A model generated the notes under the pieces. That model was not told the DNA's origin and did not search any database. It saw only the letters and a program-made list of their open reading frames with translations. Both the position numbers and the translations under genes were made by a program. Of a stretch of DNA of 64,000 bases, positions 40,223-48,565 are shown piece after piece. Location of the stretch: assembly GCF_003030305.1 (NCBI RefSeq), contig NZ_CP023676.1, positions 1,240,001 to 1,304,000 on the forward strand, written 5' to 3'. The first letter of the stretch is position 1, and each line of letters begins with the position of its first letter. This DNA is from Cutibacterium acnes. GTDB lineage: Bacteria; Actinomycetota; Actinomycetes; Propionibacteriales; Propionibacteriaceae.

Positions 40223-40993
40223 ATGACCACAACGCTGATGAAGACTTGTCTGCTCGGCATGGCTGGTGCAATGACCTTCAGTCTTGTCGCATGTGGGAAT
40301 AATTCATCATCCACCGGTACGCCCGCTAGCACCACTGTCGCACGTTCCTCGACGTCGGTCACGGCGTCCCCGACACCCGTCGAGCACGAGCAGACTAAGG
40401 CACCCAAGCATCTCAGCCAGGATGACTTCACCAAGGCCATCTCGAGTAAGAAGATCAATAACCAAACGTTCACCATCGTGGACAATTCTCAGATCGCCGC
40501 CCAGATGAACCAGGTCACCAAGGTCATGAGTCAGGCCAAAATTTCCCCTGCGGAATGCGGAAAGATCCTCAAACAGAGTATCTCCAGCGTCACTGGCGGG
40601 GAGCTCAATAACATCATTTCCGCAATTGGTAGCGACCAGTCGGCACCAACTACTGTCACCTTCAATACGACCATGTCGAGTCGCCAGAAGAAGTCGTTCG
40701 AAACCGAGGACAAGCAATTTTCTAAGTGCGGTCATGTGGCCATGGACTTGCAGGGTCATAAGACGACGATGACCATGAAGCTAACCCCAATCAAGGGCTA
40801 CCAAGACATCTCTAAAAAGGCATCCCTTTACACAACCGTGAGCTCAAGCGGAAACGGTCCTAAGACATCCTCTTATCAGGCATATGTGTGGCTCAATGAT
40901 GATCAGATGATCCAAGTAACTGCGCAAGATGCCCAAACAGCTCAATCCACGCTGAAGTCAGCTCTCAACGCACTGGGTATCGTCGCGAAGTGA
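40223..40993 (+). CDS. Putative lipoprotein of unknown function
   Basis: 256 residues. The signal peptide ends in the lipobox LVAC at about residues 21-24, followed by a Ser/Thr/Pro-rich spacer to about residue 55. The mature domain has two cysteines (near 113 and 167) that could pair, a DFTKAISSKKINNQTF segment and a C-terminal QAYVWLNDDQMIQVTA strand. It resembles small actinobacterial lipoproteins such as the LpqH or LppX type in layout only; I recognise no family. AGGAGACC precedes the ATG by a few bases. A strong hairpin follows. Confidence 0.7.
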   Translation: MTTTLMKTCLLGMAGAMTFSLVACGNNSSSTGTPASTTVARSSTSVTASPTPVEHEQTKAPKHLSQDDFTKAISSKKINNQTFTIVDNSQIAAQMNQVTKVMSQAKISPAECGKILKQSISSVTGGELNNIISAIGSDQSAPTTVTFNTTMSSRQKKSFETEDKQFSKCGHVAMDLQGHKTTMTMKLTPIKGYQDISKKASLYTTVSSSGNGPKTSSYQAYVWLNDDQMIQVTAQDAQTAQSTLKSALNALGIVAK

Positions 40994-41001
40994 GACCGGT
41001 C

Positions 41002-41037
41002 TGGCGTGGTTGCCCGAAGCTCGAGGCAACCACGCCA
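41002..41037 (+). terminator. Hairpin terminator after the lipoprotein gene
   Basis: TGGCGTGGTTGCC (41002-41014) and GGCAACCACGCCA (41025-41037) form a perfect 13-pair stem with a 10-base loop, starting nine bases after the stop. No T-run follows. Confidence 0.65.
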
Positions 41038-41275
41038 TGAGCTAAGGACAGTAGCTGGCAGCCTTGTAGAGTGCATAGAGCCACCGTCTGGGGCAATTTA
41101 AGTCACGGCACGGTGTACGAAAGTTTAGTGGACATCGTTTCGTGGAGCTCCTTGGTATATACGACGACGTCTTTCGGAGCAACAACAGGCTTTCGCATTC
41201 TCGAAGTTGAGCCTCATACGAGATGATAGACGGGTCCGAAGTCGCGGACAATTCGTCGAAAAAGAGGAGAACTCT

Positions 41276-42121
41276 ATGAAGATCAAATTCATAGCGGCCC
41301 CGTTGGTTGCCGGTGCCCTGATGGTTCCAGCTACTCTTTCCACCCCCGCGGCTCAGGCTGCCGTTCCGACTATTCCCGCCGTGTCAAGTAACACTGCAGA
41401 CGCACACAAGTTGCTCGAGGGTGTCAACGGTCGTATCACGTCGCTCAACGACGATCTGAAGGTCGCTAAGGCTTCCCTGTCTCCCATGGAAGTCATCGAC
41501 ACCATCGCTGATCTTTTGAAACAGGCCAAACAGCTCAAGGCTCAACTCGAGAAGATCGTCAAGGGTGTCGTTACCTTCGCCAAATCGATTCCGGCTCGCG
41601 TTGAGCTGTTCCTAGCTATGTGTGATACCACGCACACCGCCACCCTCACCTTTCAGGACAAGGTGCAGAACGCGCACTCCACCGTCTTCCTTGCGATCGC
41701 TCACGCTATCAATGTGCTGATCACCATTAATTCCACCCCCGCCCAGCTGACCGACGAGGTAGCGGCCCTGAAGAAGGCCATTGCTGCGGCTCAGGCCATG
41801 CCCGACCTCAAGCCGACTGACGTTGCTACAAAGTACGTACGCGCCAAGCTGGGCCGCCTGATGGTGCAGGTCCGCTTCGACCGCAACACCTGTGTCATCA
41901 ACTACAAGGATAGGGACGCTGTCCGTCTGCTCAACCGTGCCATTATCAGGGCTGGGCAGGTCCGTAGCAATGCGTGGGTGCGAGTCGCCGATGTCGACCA
42001 AGCTATCAAAGAGCTGAAAGCCGCCTACCAGGATGCTCTCAAGGCCCCCAACAAAAAGAGCGCCCCGGCTTCACCGTCCTCCTGTATGCCGGCCGCTGAC
42101 GCTCCCGTAGCTGTTGCCTGA
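41276..42121 (+). CDS. CAMP factor family secreted protein (pore-forming cohemolysin)
   Basis: 281 residues with a classical signal peptide (MKIKFIAAPLVAGALMVP..., cut probably after AQA at about residue 26) and AGAGGAG at 41264-41270. The C-terminal half matches the CAMP factor of Streptococcus agalactiae as I recall it: PDLKPTDVATKYVRAKL (near 178-194), then a helix with RLLNRAI and a VADVDQAIKELKAAYQDALK end. CAMP factors are secreted helical proteins that form pores in membranes pre-damaged by sphingomyelinase; several paralogues exist in Cutibacterium acnes. This copy has two internal cysteines (near 109 and 204) and a short Ala/Pro-rich C-terminal extension. Which paralogue it is cannot be decided here. 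Confidence 0.85.
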   Translation: MKIKFIAAPLVAGALMVPATLSTPAAQAAVPTIPAVSSNTADAHKLLEGVNGRITSLNDDLKVAKASLSPMEVIDTIADLLKQAKQLKAQLEKIVKGVVTFAKSIPARVELFLAMCDTTHTATLTFQDKVQNAHSTVFLAIAHAINVLITINSTPAQLTDEVAALKKAIAAAQAMPDLKPTDVATKYVRAKLGRLMVQVRFDRNTCVINYKDRDAVRLLNRAIIRAGQVRSNAWVRVADVDQAIKELKAAYQDALKAPNKKSAPASPSSCMPAADAPVAVA

Positions 42122-42137
42122 TACATCTCATTCCCAG

Positions 42138-42180
42138 ACGCGATCCTCGAGACTGCTTGTGGTGGTCTTGAGGATCGCGT
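42138..42180 (+). terminator. Hairpin terminator after the CAMP factor gene
   Basis: ACGCGATCCTCGAGAC (42138-42153) pairs with GTCTTGAGGATCGCGT (42165-42180), 16 pairs with one G-T wobble and an 11-base loop. It begins 17 bases after the stop and no T-run follows. Confidence 0.7.
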
Positions 42181-42299
42181 GCGCAATGTTTGCCGCGGTC
42201 TAGTTCAGTCTTAGCCAACACATTCCGAGGCTCCCCTCCAAACTTTTCAGCATGTCAGCGGCATCCATCCGAGTCTGCCCGATCCCTTAGGCTGGCACC

Positions 42300-42971
42300 A
42301 TGGTAGTTCGCATCACACCGTCAATCCTCAACGCCAACCTCGCCAATCTCGCCAGTGAGGTAGGACGCATCCCCTCAGCTGACGGTTTACACATCGACGT
42401 CATGGATGGCCATTTCGTGCCGAATCTCGTCATGGGGGCGCCCTTCGTGGAATCGTTGCGACCAGCCACTAACCTCATGTTTGACGTTCACCTCATGATC
42501 GAAAATCCCGATCGGTGGGCACGGCAGTACGTCGAGGCGGGAGCGCAATCGGTCACCTTCCACCTGGAAGCTGCTACCGCGCCAATCAAACTCGCTCGTG
42601 AGCTTCGGTCGATGGGAGCACGGGCGTCGGTAGCTCTGCGCCCGGCAACCCCAGTCGAACAGCTCGCCGACATCCTGACTGAATTTGACCAAATCCTCCT
42701 CATGACAGTCGAGCCTGGTTTTGGTGGCCAGAAATTCCTCGACCCAGTGCTTGCCAAGATCCGCAAGGCTCGCAAGCTCATTGACGCGACACGTAAGGAT
42801 ATCTGGTTGCAAATTGACGGCGGCGTCTCAGCTGACACCATCGAACGCGCTGCCGAAGCAGGAGCCGACACATTCGTGGCAGGATCCGCCGTGTACCGTT
42901 CCGACAACCCCGACCACGTCGTCGCTTCACTGCGCAACCGGGCTTTGGCTGCGCAGGTATGTGCCCACTGA
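42300..42971 (+). CDS. rpe: Ribulose-phosphate 3-epimerase
   Basis: Interconverts ribulose 5-phosphate and xylulose 5-phosphate in the pentose phosphate pathway. 223 residues in a TIM barrel: [33 protein letters not shown] with the metal Asp and His, [24 protein letters not shown], and [11 protein letters not shown] near the end with the second catalytic Asp. Start is ATG 42300. It faces the PAC2 gene. Confidence 0.95.
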   Translation: MVVRITPSILNANLANLASEVGRIPSADGLHIDVMDGHFVPNLVMGAPFVESLRPATNLMFDVHLMIENPDRWARQYVEAGAQSVTFHLEAATAPIKLARELRSMGARASVALRPATPVEQLADILTEFDQILLMTVEPGFGGQKFLDPVLAKIRKARKLIDATRKDIWLQIDGGVSADTIERAAEAGADTFVAGSAVYRSDNPDHVVASLRNRALAAQVCAH

Positions 42972-42987
42972 CAGTCCGCGCACAGTG

Positions 42988-43809
42988 TTAATGACCGCGA
43001 TGGCGTAGATAGGACTGGAACTCTACCGCGAGGACATCTCCTGTCAGTCCCTCCGAGAGCGCAGCATCCTGCTCGGTCTCCAACGCTGCGATGTATTCGG
43101 CCAGCTCGGGGTGATCGACTAAGGCCTCATCGATTGCGGCAACCCAATCCCGTTTATCCTCTTCGAGTCCAGCTTGTGGGATCGCGATCCCAGTGAGTTC
43201 CTCGATCCGCACCAAGAGGGCCTGCACCGCGGGCGGACAAAGCGACTCACAAGCATACTGTGGCACTCCCACCCATAGACCGATGGCATTCATTCCGTGA
43301 CGACGTGCCTCGGTAACGAAGACAAAGGGGATACCAGTAGGCCCGTCATATTCGAGTTTCTCTGCCCCCAGCTCGCTGATGAGATTGGGATCGGTGGCAG
43401 ACACCATGACTGGAAGCTGTCGTGTGTGGGCCACGTCGGTGGCCATCGCGCCCAGAACAACAAGGCCAGCTGGATTGAGTTTACGCAGCCGCCGTAGCAG
43501 CCGGAAGCAGTAAGTCCGCCAGCGCAAACTCGGCTCAGGCCCATCGACGACCACGATGGGTTGGCCCTGCCATCTCCCGACCCTGATGGCGGTACTCGGC
43601 CAACTGACGATTTCGAGGTCGTTCATGACGGTGATGGCGGGGCGGGTTTGACGAAAGTCGTGAAACACCTCGCCGTCAATCGTGCGCCATATTTTCGCGT
43701 CGGAATACTCAGCGATGAGACTCGCCGCCTGGGTAGCGGCCGTTCCGGCGTCATTCCAGCCGCCGAAGGCCACTACGACCCATGGCCGGTCCATGTGTCG
43801 AAATCGCAT
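42988..43809 (-). CDS. PAC2 family protein
   Basis: 273 residues from the ATG at 43809. The N-terminal DRPWVVVAFGGWNDAGTAAT and the later VLGAMATDVAHTRQLPVM and ATDPNLISELG segments fit the PAC2 family, named after a proteasome assembly chaperone. In bacteria its role is not settled. The frame continues upstream to 43944, but the extra part runs into the metH remnant on the other strand and does not look like protein. It is interesting that a degenerate proteasome is encoded about 7 kb away, but no link can be shown. Confidence 0.83.
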   Translation of the reverse strand: MRFRHMDRPWVVVAFGGWNDAGTAATQAASLIAEYSDAKIWRTIDGEVFHDFRQTRPAITVMNDLEIVSWPSTAIRVGRWQGQPIVVVDGPEPSLRWRTYCFRLLRRLRKLNPAGLVVLGAMATDVAHTRQLPVMVSATDPNLISELGAEKLEYDGPTGIPFVFVTEARRHGMNAIGLWVGVPQYACESLCPPAVQALLVRIEELTGIAIPQAGLEEDKRDWVAAIDEALVDHPELAEYIAALETEQDAALSEGLTGDVLAVEFQSYLRHRGH

Positions 43810-43848
43810 GGTGCCAAGGTTAGCCCCCGCCTTCGTCTGCGACTCACG

Positions 43849-44288
43849 GCCCTTCGCACCGCTGTGTCCCAGCACGTTCATGTTATCGATAGGGCAATGG
43901 GCACGATGCTGCAGAGCAGCGACGTGACGGTGGACGATTTTCAAGGACTCGAAGGTTGCAACGAAATCCTCAACATCACTGTCCCGACGTTATGTCCAGA
44001 CTCCACGACGCTTACTGGGACCATGCTCATGGGGTCGGAAACCGGTGTCACGTTGACGGTGAATCCCTTGGCGTCGACGCCATCGATCACCACCCCTATG
44101 GTGGCGCCGGTACAGTTTCGGTTACACCGCCTGCCCGAACCTCGAAGATCGCGCCAAGGTGGTGAAACTATTCGATCCGACGGGGATTCGGTGTACAACT
44201 GTCAGAGGAGTTCCAACTTCATCCTGAACAGTGCACCGACGCCTTCGTCATCCATCACCCGGAGGCAAACTATTTCAATGCCAAGTGA
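43849..44288 (+). pseudogene. metH: metH (cobalamin-dependent methionine synthase) remnant: N- and C-termini joined, frameshifted
   Basis: The 5' part reads ALRTAVSQHVHVIDRAMGTM and on through DDFQGLEGCNEILNIT, the start of the MetH homocysteine-binding domain. After a frame change it continues SRLHDAYWD. The sequence then passes to the C-terminus of the activation domain: FGYTACPNLEDRAKVV, KLFDPTGI, and after one more frame change GVQLSEEFQLHPEQ to a stop at 44286-44288 (ending HHPEANYFNAK). Intact MetH has about 1200 residues; only about 145 codons remain, in three reading frames. The large internal part is missing, so the gene is dead. Its 3' end overlaps the start of the HAD-TrmI gene by 11 bases. 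Confidence 0.88.
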
Positions 44289-45915
44289 GACGCACACCGC
44301 GACCGCCGACCGTTTTTTCGCCGCTGTCTTGTGGGATTTCGACGGTACTCTCGTCGACACTGAGTCCCGGTGGGTCGAGGCCGAATTGGCAATCCTCGCC
44401 TCACACGGGATCGTCTGGGAACCTGAACAAGCCAATGAGTTCACCGGGGGACCGCTGACTGATGTTTGTGAGGCGATGGCTGCCGACTTGGGCGGTTCAG
44501 TTACCGTCGACGACGTCCGGTGTGAGCTCATCACCATGGTGTCGCAGTTCAATCGGGAACGTGATGTGCCTTGGCGCCCCGGCGTCTTGGACCTCCTCAC
44601 CGAGATCCGCGAGGCCGGTATCCCGATGGGGATCGTCACCGGGTCTGCTCATGCTGTTGTCGAGCCGGTATTGGAGGCCATGGCTGAGAGGATCGGTAAC
44701 CCTTTCGACACTGTCGTAACCTTCGATGATGTCATCCCGGAGACGGCTAAACCTGCCCCGGACCCTTATCTTCTTGCCGCTGAGCGCCTCGGTGTCAGTA
44801 TTACTGATTGCCTGGCCATCGAGGACTCCCCGAAGGGAGCAACCTCGGCCACCTCGGCCGGCGCTGCGGTGCTGACCGTCACCGGACTGGCGAAGGTCGG
44901 CCCAGGTCCACGGCGGGTTCATCGTCCCGACCTGTCAGGTTTGTCGTTGGCTGACGTGGTCAGTCTCTGGCATCTCGCTGACGAACCAGCGGCCCCGGTA
45001 GCTAACGGCGGTGGGGGAGTCCTACGCGCTGGCGAAAGAATCACCCTCACCGACCCAAAGGGCCGTAAGCACTCGATCGTTCTGCAACCCGGCGGCATCT
45101 TCCACACCACGAAGGGGGCGGTACGTCATGACGACCTTATCGGAGGGCCTCAGGGAGTGGTCGTCACCTCTGTCGGTGGTTTGGACTTTTTGGCTATGCG
45201 CCCGATCCTGAGTGAGTTCACAGTATCGATGCCGCGCGAAGCCGCCATTATTTATCCCAAAGAAGCAGCCCAGATCACCATGTGGGCCGATATCTTCCCC
45301 GGGGCACGAGTACTAGAAGCTGGCGTTGGATCCGGGGGACTGTCGATCCCACTGTTGCGTGCCATCGGTACGAAGGGGTGCCTACATTCCTACGAAAGGC
45401 GTCAGGAATTCGCTGATGTCGCTCGCAAGAATGTCGAATCCTTTTACGGAGAGATTCCATCTACGTGGGATCTCAAAGTGTCTGACCTGGTCTCTGGTAT
45501 CAGCTCAGAACCAATTGACCGGGCTATCCTTGACATGCTCGCCCCATGGGAGTGCGTCGAGACGGTGGGCAAGGTTTTGGTCCCTGGCGGTGTGCTGTGC
45601 TGTTATGTCGCAACAACGACTCAGATGGGGCGAGTCATGGATACTCTCCGCGCTCATGGCGGATGGACTGAGCCATCGGCTACCGAGACGACGACGCGTG
45701 ACTGGCATGCTGAAGGGCTGGCGATTCGTCCGGCGCACGGAACGACGGGCCATACCGGATTCCTTGTCATTTCACGTCGTCTTGCGCCAGGGGTGGCGGC
45801 ACCGATGCGTAAACGTCGCCCCGCTCCGGGAGCCTACGGCCCTGATTATCACGGCCCGCGTCCGCGCAATATCACCGAGCACGACCAGTGGCGGCTGCCC
45901 AAAGAGGAGAAGTGA
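44278..45915 (+). CDS. HAD phosphatase fused to tRNA (adenine-58-N1)-methyltransferase TrmI
   Basis: 545 residues from ATG 44278. Residues about 15-235 are a HAD subfamily IA phosphatase: nucleophile motif VLWDFDGTLVDTES, motif II in GIVTGSAHAV, motif III Lys in ETAKPAPDPYLLA, and motif IV AIEDSPKGATSA. After a Gly-rich linker (about 243-250) comes a complete TrmI: RAGERITLTDPKGRKHSI, FHTTKGAVRHDDLIG, SAM motif I GARVLEAGVGSGGLSIPLL, and YERRQEFADVARKNVE. The linker contains no in-frame ATG, GTG or TTG close to the TrmI start, so this is one polypeptide. GGAGG at 44261-44265 serves the start, inside the metH remnant. The substrate of the HAD part is unknown. Confidence 0.85.
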   Translation: MPSETHTATADRFFAAVLWDFDGTLVDTESRWVEAELAILASHGIVWEPEQANEFTGGPLTDVCEAMAADLGGSVTVDDVRCELITMVSQFNRERDVPWRPGVLDLLTEIREAGIPMGIVTGSAHAVVEPVLEAMAERIGNPFDTVVTFDDVIPETAKPAPDPYLLAAERLGVSITDCLAIEDSPKGATSATSAGAAVLTVTGLAKVGPGPRRVHRPDLSGLSLADVVSLWHLADEPAAPVANGGGGVLRAGERITLTDPKGRKHSIVLQPGGIFHTTKGAVRHDDLIGGPQGVVVTSVGGLDFLAMRPILSEFTVSMPREAAIIYPKEAAQITMWADIFPGARVLEAGVGSGGLSIPLLRAIGTKGCLHSYERRQEFADVARKNVESFYGEIPSTWDLKVSDLVSGISSEPIDRAILDMLAPWECVETVGKVLVPGGVLCCYVATTTQMGRVMDTLRAHGGWTEPSATETTTRDWHAEGLAIRPAHGTTGHTGFLVISRRLAPGVAAPMRKRRPAPGAYGPDYHGPRPRNITEHDQWRLPKEEK

Positions 45916-45950
45916 CGACCGTCACTGACAATTATTATCTCACGTTGTAC

Positions 45951-45988
45951 GAGGGCCGGCGGGTCATTCTGCCGGCCCTCCTTCTTTT
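45951..45988 (+). terminator. Intrinsic terminator after HAD-TrmI gene
   Basis: GAGGGCCGGC (45951-45960) and GCCGGCCCTC (45971-45980) form a perfect 10-pair GC-rich stem with a 10-base loop, followed by CTTCTTTT. It lies between convergent genes and ends just before the DUF3054 stop codon. Confidence 0.85.
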
Positions 45989-45989
45989 G

Positions 45990-46379
45990 TCACGGGTGTT
46001 CTTTGCGTCGCATTGCTCGGATGGCTGCTGCTATGGCTCGCCAACCGACGAGGGTAAGAGCCAAGAAGCTTGCCGCGACGGTGACAAAAATCACCGCTAC
46101 GCCTTGACCTGTGAAGTAGCGCACCACCATCCCGACGATGAGGGTGGATACCCACAGCACCACCCCAGCTAGCCACCGCAGAGCCGCGACACGCGCCGTT
46201 ACAACGATGACCCATCCGACGACGAGACCCAGCACAAAGGGGGTGCCGGTTCGAAGCAAACCTCCCGGTGACAGTACCTCACCGTGGCTGGCCCTCCCCA
46301 TCGTCGCGAAGAGAATCACGCAGACAACGTCAGCGACCAGCGCACGTCGTACCGATGGAGATGCCAATTCGTCATTCAT
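45990..46379 (-). CDS. DUF3054 family membrane protein
   Basis: 129 residues with four predicted transmembrane helices (about 12-28, 46-64, 68-87 and 94-116). The DVVCVILFATMGRASHGE start and the GTPFVLGLVVGW helix are typical of DUF3054 in Actinobacteria. Function is unknown. Its start overlaps the stop of the YhgE/Pip gene by four bases, so it is the last gene of that minus-strand operon. Confidence 0.8.
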   Translation of the reverse strand: MNDELASPSVRRALVADVVCVILFATMGRASHGEVLSPGGLLRTGTPFVLGLVVGWVIVVTARVAALRWLAGVVLWVSTLIVGMVVRYFTGQGVAVIFVTVAASFLALTLVGWRAIAAAIRAMRRKEHP

Positions 46380-48562
46380 CGCGGTCTGACCGAGAACGCG
46401 AAGTCTGCTGTAGAAGTCGAAGTGATCATCGGCGGGTGCAAGTCACGCATGCGGAACAGCTTGTGGCGGTGAACAAGAACCAAAGTGATGATCATCGAGA
46501 TGACGAGGATACCGCCCTCAACAGCGAATCCAAGTGCCAGTGTCGACATCGGGCCACCTGAGATGAGCACACGGAAAGCATCAACGGAGTACTTCATCGG
46601 CATAACAACCGCCAGTTTCTGGTAGACGGGCGGCAGCATCGTCACGGGGAAGGTTCCGCCACAGGTGGGCAATTGGAGCACCAGAAGGATAAGGAAGATT
46701 GCCGTCTGGGGCGATCCAAAGATAAGCCTCATCCAGAACGCCAGCATCATCCACGACAGAGATGCCAATGTCACAAATCCAATGAAATACCAGGGATGAA
46801 CAGGATCTAAGCCCAAGATAAGCCATACACCAAAGGCCATGATGTATGCACCGGCCAAGGCGATGACGGCTAGTGGACCGAAGCCAACCAGGGCAATCGA
46901 CAGACTGTTCGCCCTACCAGTCATGGCGCGCCCGGAGAAGGTACGCACGACGAGGAAGGTCGAGATGCAGGCAATCCACATGGCGATCGAGAAGAACATC
47001 GGCGCCAGCCCACGACCGTAATACTTCGCGGAGTGAAGGATGGTCTGCTCAATGTCGACTGGGGAGCTCATGATATTGGCCAGGTTCGAACGCTTATCGT
47101 CCGACAGGCCGGGGATTTGCTTGGCACCAGAGTCGAGACCTCGATGGAGCTGAGTCGCGCCCTTGGACAGATTGTCCGAACCGGTCTTGAGCTGTCCCAG
47201 TCCATTGCTCAGCTGCATGACGCCGGATACGATCTGAGGAGCTTTCGCAGTAAAGGATCGACCAGCGTCAGTGGCATCATTGACGGCCTTATTAAGGTCC
47301 TTAGCGACTGAATCAGCGGTGTCCATGGCGCCGTTAATCGTTTCCAACCCGTTGTTGACTTGCTGCGCATCTTTGTTGAGCCGCCCCAGCGCCGCAGTGG
47401 CATTATTCGCTAGAGTGTCCGCATTCTGTTGGTTGAGGCTGAGGTTAAGGCCAGCCGACACATTCGCCACTGCTGCAATGTTGGACGACACGGTTGTGGT
47501 AGAACTCGCGGCGCCATTGATCTGTTTTACCAAGGCAATGTAATCAGGATCGCCGGCGAGTTCAGGGTGTTTCGCAGCAAGGGCAGTCGCCTTATTAACG
47601 ACACCTGTGACGTCGTGTTGAATCTTAATGACAGAATCACCGTTGGGGTTCTGCAGGGTACCGGTCACTGACACGAGATTCCTGGCCTGTTTTTGCAAGG
47701 TAGGAAGATTCTTTGTCACGTTATTAATAAGCGGAACCATGGCTGAGTTGACAGCTTGGGAATCAGCCATGACATTTTGAGCAGCGCCGGTAATCGCCTG
47801 GGCACCCACGCGCGTCTGAGTAACGGCGCTCGACGTCTTTGCTGCCGCTGAGTCGGCATTCGCTAACGCAGAATTCACCTGGTTGACGGTAGTGGTGGAA
47901 TCACCGACAGCCTTCGTTGCCCCCAACACCTTGTTGTTCATCTCGGTGACTCCAGCGTCAAGAGTCTTTAATCCATTATCGATCTGCGCAGATCCATCTG
48001 ACGCTTTCGATAGCGATTGTTTGATGACACCCAGGTTGACGAAGAGCGCGTTGAAATACGTTTCAGAGACACTCTGGTCCAAGGCCTGTTCCAAGGCAGT
48101 CTGCACCTGAGAGGTCAACAGACCGATAATGAATCCGTTCGCGTCATCACGGTGAAGTTGGAGGGTCGCTCGCGCAGGCCTGAAGTCCCCCGCTGACACG
48201 ATATTTGTCGAGAAATCCTCTGGTACCTCAATAATCATAAAGTACTCAGCGTCACGGAGCCCCTGATAGGCCTTATTTTCGTCAGTGCCCAAGAACTGCC
48301 AATCGAAACGCGGGTTTTTCTTCAGGGAGTTCTGAAACTCTTGACCGCCATTAACTGTACGTCCACCGAATGTAGCCGGCTTGTCATGGTTAACAACAGC
48401 GATCTTGACCTTGTTGGTGTTGGAGTACAGATCCCAGTTAGCGTGAAGATAAATACCACCATAGAGTAGCGGAATGATAAGGATAAAGATTAAACCGAGT
48501 TTGGAGCGTCCTTTAAAGCGCCGAAACTCGAACTGTACGAGCCTTATAAATCGAGTCAGCAT
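46376..48562 (-). CDS. YhgE/Pip family membrane protein (ABC-2-like exporter permease)
   Basis: 728 residues. One transmembrane helix near residues 22-42, a large extracytoplasmic domain of about 480 residues made of helical repeats (many Asn/Ala/Val heptads, for example DNGLKTLDAGVTEMNN and QLSNGLGQLKTGSDNLSKGA), then five C-terminal helices of ABC-2 type (from about 530). This is the YhgE/Pip layout (phage infection protein of Lactococcus; the ESX-linked relatives). The cargo is unknown. It follows the ABC-like ATPase by three bases. Confidence 0.87.
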   Translation of the reverse strand: MLTRFIRLVQFEFRRFKGRSKLGLIFILIIPLLYGGIYLHANWDLYSNTNKVKIAVVNHDKPATFGGRTVNGGQEFQNSLKKNPRFDWQFLGTDENKAYQGLRDAEYFMIIEVPEDFSTNIVSAGDFRPARATLQLHRDDANGFIIGLLTSQVQTALEQALDQSVSETYFNALFVNLGVIKQSLSKASDGSAQIDNGLKTLDAGVTEMNNKVLGATKAVGDSTTTVNQVNSALANADSAAAKTSSAVTQTRVGAQAITGAAQNVMADSQAVNSAMVPLINNVTKNLPTLQKQARNLVSVTGTLQNPNGDSVIKIQHDVTGVVNKATALAAKHPELAGDPDYIALVKQINGAASSTTTVSSNIAAVANVSAGLNLSLNQQNADTLANNATAALGRLNKDAQQVNNGLETINGAMDTADSVAKDLNKAVNDATDAGRSFTAKAPQIVSGVMQLSNGLGQLKTGSDNLSKGATQLHRGLDSGAKQIPGLSDDKRSNLANIMSSPVDIEQTILHSAKYYGRGLAPMFFSIAMWIACISTFLVVRTFSGRAMTGRANSLSIALVGFGPLAVIALAGAYIMAFGVWLILGLDPVHPWYFIGFVTLASLSWMMLAFWMRLIFGSPQTAIFLILLVLQLPTCGGTFPVTMLPPVYQKLAVVMPMKYSVDAFRVLISGGPMSTLALGFAVEGGILVISMIITLVLVHRHKLFRMRDLHPPMITSTSTADFAFSVRPR

Positions 48563-48565
48563 GCG

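Noticed and set aside
41042..41251. Minus-strand open frame of 69 codons upstream of the CAMP factor gene
   Set aside because: It lies in the leader of the CAMP gene, overlaps its likely promoter region and resembles nothing known.
43561..44277. Upstream in-frame extension of the HAD-TrmI frame to 43561
   Set aside because: The first part is antisense to the PAC2 gene and the rest is metH remnant. HAD homology begins only after ATG 44278.
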